A stretch of DNA of 7,758 bases from an uncultured Odoribacter sp. Lineage in GTDB: Bacteria; Bacteroidota; Bacteroidia; Bacteroidales; Marinifilaceae. A program made the translations under genes and the position numbers. The notes under the pieces are model-generated. The model was not told the DNA's origin. It made no database searches and saw only the letters and a program-made list of their open reading frames with translations. Positions 6,383 through 7,758 of the stretch are shown here, piece after piece. Numbering within the stretch: position 1 is the first letter of the stretch; every line of letters starts with the position of its first letter. The stretch covers positions 1 to 7,758 of the forward strand of contig CAJJNP010000161.1 in assembly GCA_905193145.1 (NCBI GenBank). The letters run 5' to 3'.

Positions 6383-7684
6383 TCATGCAAAAGTATCTCC
6401 AGAAAATTCTCGCTTAATGGCTTCCATGTAACGTACTTTCCAACGTTCCCCATTGTTATCCTCCATATGGGAAAGCCCGTTAATCAAGTCGGCCAACGAA
6501 AGTTTATGAAAATCAAGCGCCGGAAAATAAGATACATCATCTTCATCTTTCACTTCAACCAAAATACGCTGATCAACCAGCTCCTGCAGTACAACCCTCG
6601 CCTTACTTGAACTAATCCGCAACCGCTTACAGATTAATGCAAGAGAAGGCCCTCCATTGTTATGTGTGTATTCATCAGAAATAAACCGCAACATTTTAAT
6701 GGACGTATGTACATCATCCACCCATCTGCCATTAGCATCCAGCGTGCCACGATAGAGAAAGTGACGATTTCTCATAATATAACACAATTCCGTACCCCAT
6801 AATACAATACTCCAACTCAATTGCAACCAGACCAACAATAATGGCAAGGCTGCCAATCCTCCATAAATGGCATTATAGGAACTGACCCCTATCTGGAAAC
6901 GAAGATAAAACCACTGCACAACCTGAAATATTGTACCTGCAACAACTCCGGACAGCAATGCATACTTAAACTTAACCGGCGTTGTCGGCATAAACATGTA
7001 TAGAAAAACGAACAGAAACCAAACCAACACATATGGTGCCAGGCGCAGAATAGCTGTAAGAGCAACTCCGGCATACCCCAGAAGACTTTCGCTTGTCGCA
7101 TATTCCTGCAAACTAGCGGTCATAAATACATTAATACTACTAACCAACACTATTAATATCGGAGCAATGAAAAGAATTGACATATAGTCAGTGAATTTTT
7201 TTACCACCCCTCTTCCTTTTTTTACTCCCCAAATACGGTTCATCGCCAATTCCGTACTAGCCATCATCCTGACTGCAGACCAGATTAACAGAACAATTCC
7301 CAAACCGGTAATAATGTTGCTTTGCGTATGGTCGAGCGCTTTACCAGCCACATCCATCACCCACTGCATCACGTCCGGATTTGTAAAAGCATATCCCTGC
7401 ATCCATGTTTCCAACGACTTGGAAGCCCCAAAGCCACGAGCAACAGCCAATATCAATGCTACAATCGGAATAAAGGCAAGTGTTGAATAAAACGTCAATG
7501 CCGACGCAGAAATAGCCGATGCATTTTGTGTAAACCGGTCGACAGACACGACAATAATTGCAACCATTTTCAATAACAGGTCGGTGAAAAAAGTTGAAAT
7601 CCGCCAATCACGTCTCAGAATGGAGTAATAAAATTCTACAATCAGATATTTCTTCAAACCAAGCATGTATTTATTCTTTCTCAT
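6383..7684 (-). CDS. YihY/UPF0761-family inner-membrane protein with C-terminal winged-helix-like domain
   Basis: Polytopic inner-membrane protein of the YihY family, once annotated 'ribonuclease BN' in error; its molecular role is not established. 433 aa from ATG at 7684. A longer GTG reading from 7726 is rejected because that codon overlaps the -7 promoter box; ATG at 7666 is an alternative. Six helices are predicted at about 61-81, 123-142, 168-189, 214-232, 242-260 and 277-300. Family signatures are QNASAISASALTFYSTLAFIPI (starting near residue 53; residues beyond 20 are given here in two parts, QNASAISASA and LTFYSTLAFIPI), AMNRIWGVKKGRG (147-159) and SSYNAIYGGLAALPLLLVWL (268-287). After the last helix about 125 soluble residues remain. 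These look like a winged helix-turn-helix (LALICKRLRISSSKARVVLQ, 348-367; then ELVDQRILVEV). E. coli YihY is about 290 aa and lacks this extension. The START-like gene follows after 41 nt. Confidence 0.92.
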   Translation of the reverse strand: MRKNKYMLGLKKYLIVEFYYSILRRDWRISTFFTDLLLKMVAIIVVSVDRFTQNASAISASALTFYSTLAFIPIVALILAVARGFGASKSLETWMQGYAFTNPDVMQWVMDVAGKALDHTQSNIITGLGIVLLIWSAVRMMASTELAMNRIWGVKKGRGVVKKFTDYMSILFIAPILIVLVSSINVFMTASLQEYATSESLLGYAGVALTAILRLAPYVLVWFLFVFLYMFMPTTPVKFKYALLSGVVAGTIFQVVQWFYLRFQIGVSSYNAIYGGLAALPLLLVWLQLSWSIVLWGTELCYIMRNRHFLYRGTLDANGRWVDDVHTSIKMLRFISDEYTHNNGGPSLALICKRLRISSSKARVVLQELVDQRILVEVKDEDDVSYFPALDFHKLSLADLINGLSHMEDNNGERWKVRYMEAIKREFSGDTFA

Positions 7685-7725
7685 GATGTGGAGTATATTA
7701 CTGTCATAAAGGTTAATCAGTGCCA

Positions 7726-7756
7726 CAAAGATACAACAAATGCCGGAAAGCCCACA
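7726..7756 (-). promoter_or_regulatory. Probable promoter of the YihY-family gene
   Basis: TATCTTTG (7733-7726, minus strand) is an exact TAnnTTTG -7 box. At 19 nt upstream stands TGTG (7756-7753), a three-of-four match to the -33 TTTG. Transcription would start near 7719, about 35 nt before the ATG at 7684, which supports that start over the GTG at 7726. Confidence 0.55.
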
Positions 7757-7758
7757 TG

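Noticed and set aside
7685..7726. GTG start at 7726 for the YihY-family protein
   Set aside because: The codon overlaps the -7 box TATCTTTG, so it would lie upstream of the expected transcript start.

Overview
The window looks like Bacteroidales chromosome (phylum Bacteroidota). Three things point there: a SusC/RagA-type TonB-linked outer-membrane protein with an N-terminal STN domain, the sigma/FecR pair in front of it, and intergenic regions matching the Bacteroidota promoter consensus (TTTG about 20 nt upstream of TAnnTTTG). The DNA is AT-rich. The genus cannot be fixed from this sequence. All genes lie on the minus strand, so transcription runs from high to low coordinates. No gene-free stretch exceeds 188 nt. 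No tRNA, rRNA, CRISPR array or insertion sequence was seen.

Right part (7684 to 3441), housekeeping cluster in transcription order: a YihY-family membrane protein with a C-terminal winged-helix-like domain, a small START-like (AHSA1/SRPBCC fold) protein, an LptF/LptG-family permease, and fmt (methionyl-tRNA formyltransferase) only 6 nt after the permease. Promoter-like boxes lie before the YihY gene and before the permease. A strong intrinsic terminator at 3367-3404 closes the cluster after fmt.

Left part (3252 to 1), a cell-surface signalling and nutrient-uptake operon: an ECF sigma factor, its FecR anti-sigma partner, then a SusC-type TonB-dependent transporter carrying the STN signalling domain. 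A near-perfect promoter precedes the sigma gene. By family knowledge, ligand binding at the transporter is passed through the periplasmic STN domain to FecR, which releases the sigma factor to transcribe the transporter operon. A SusD-like partner would be expected next, but the window ends first.

The main anomaly is at the left edge. The SusC reading matches its family up to about residue 470. The last 50 bases or so change abruptly to about 60% GC and a peptide unlike SusC, although the frame stays open. This may be a mobile-element or recombination junction, or an assembly chimera. I found no clear undescribed system; the other findings are modest variations on known families.
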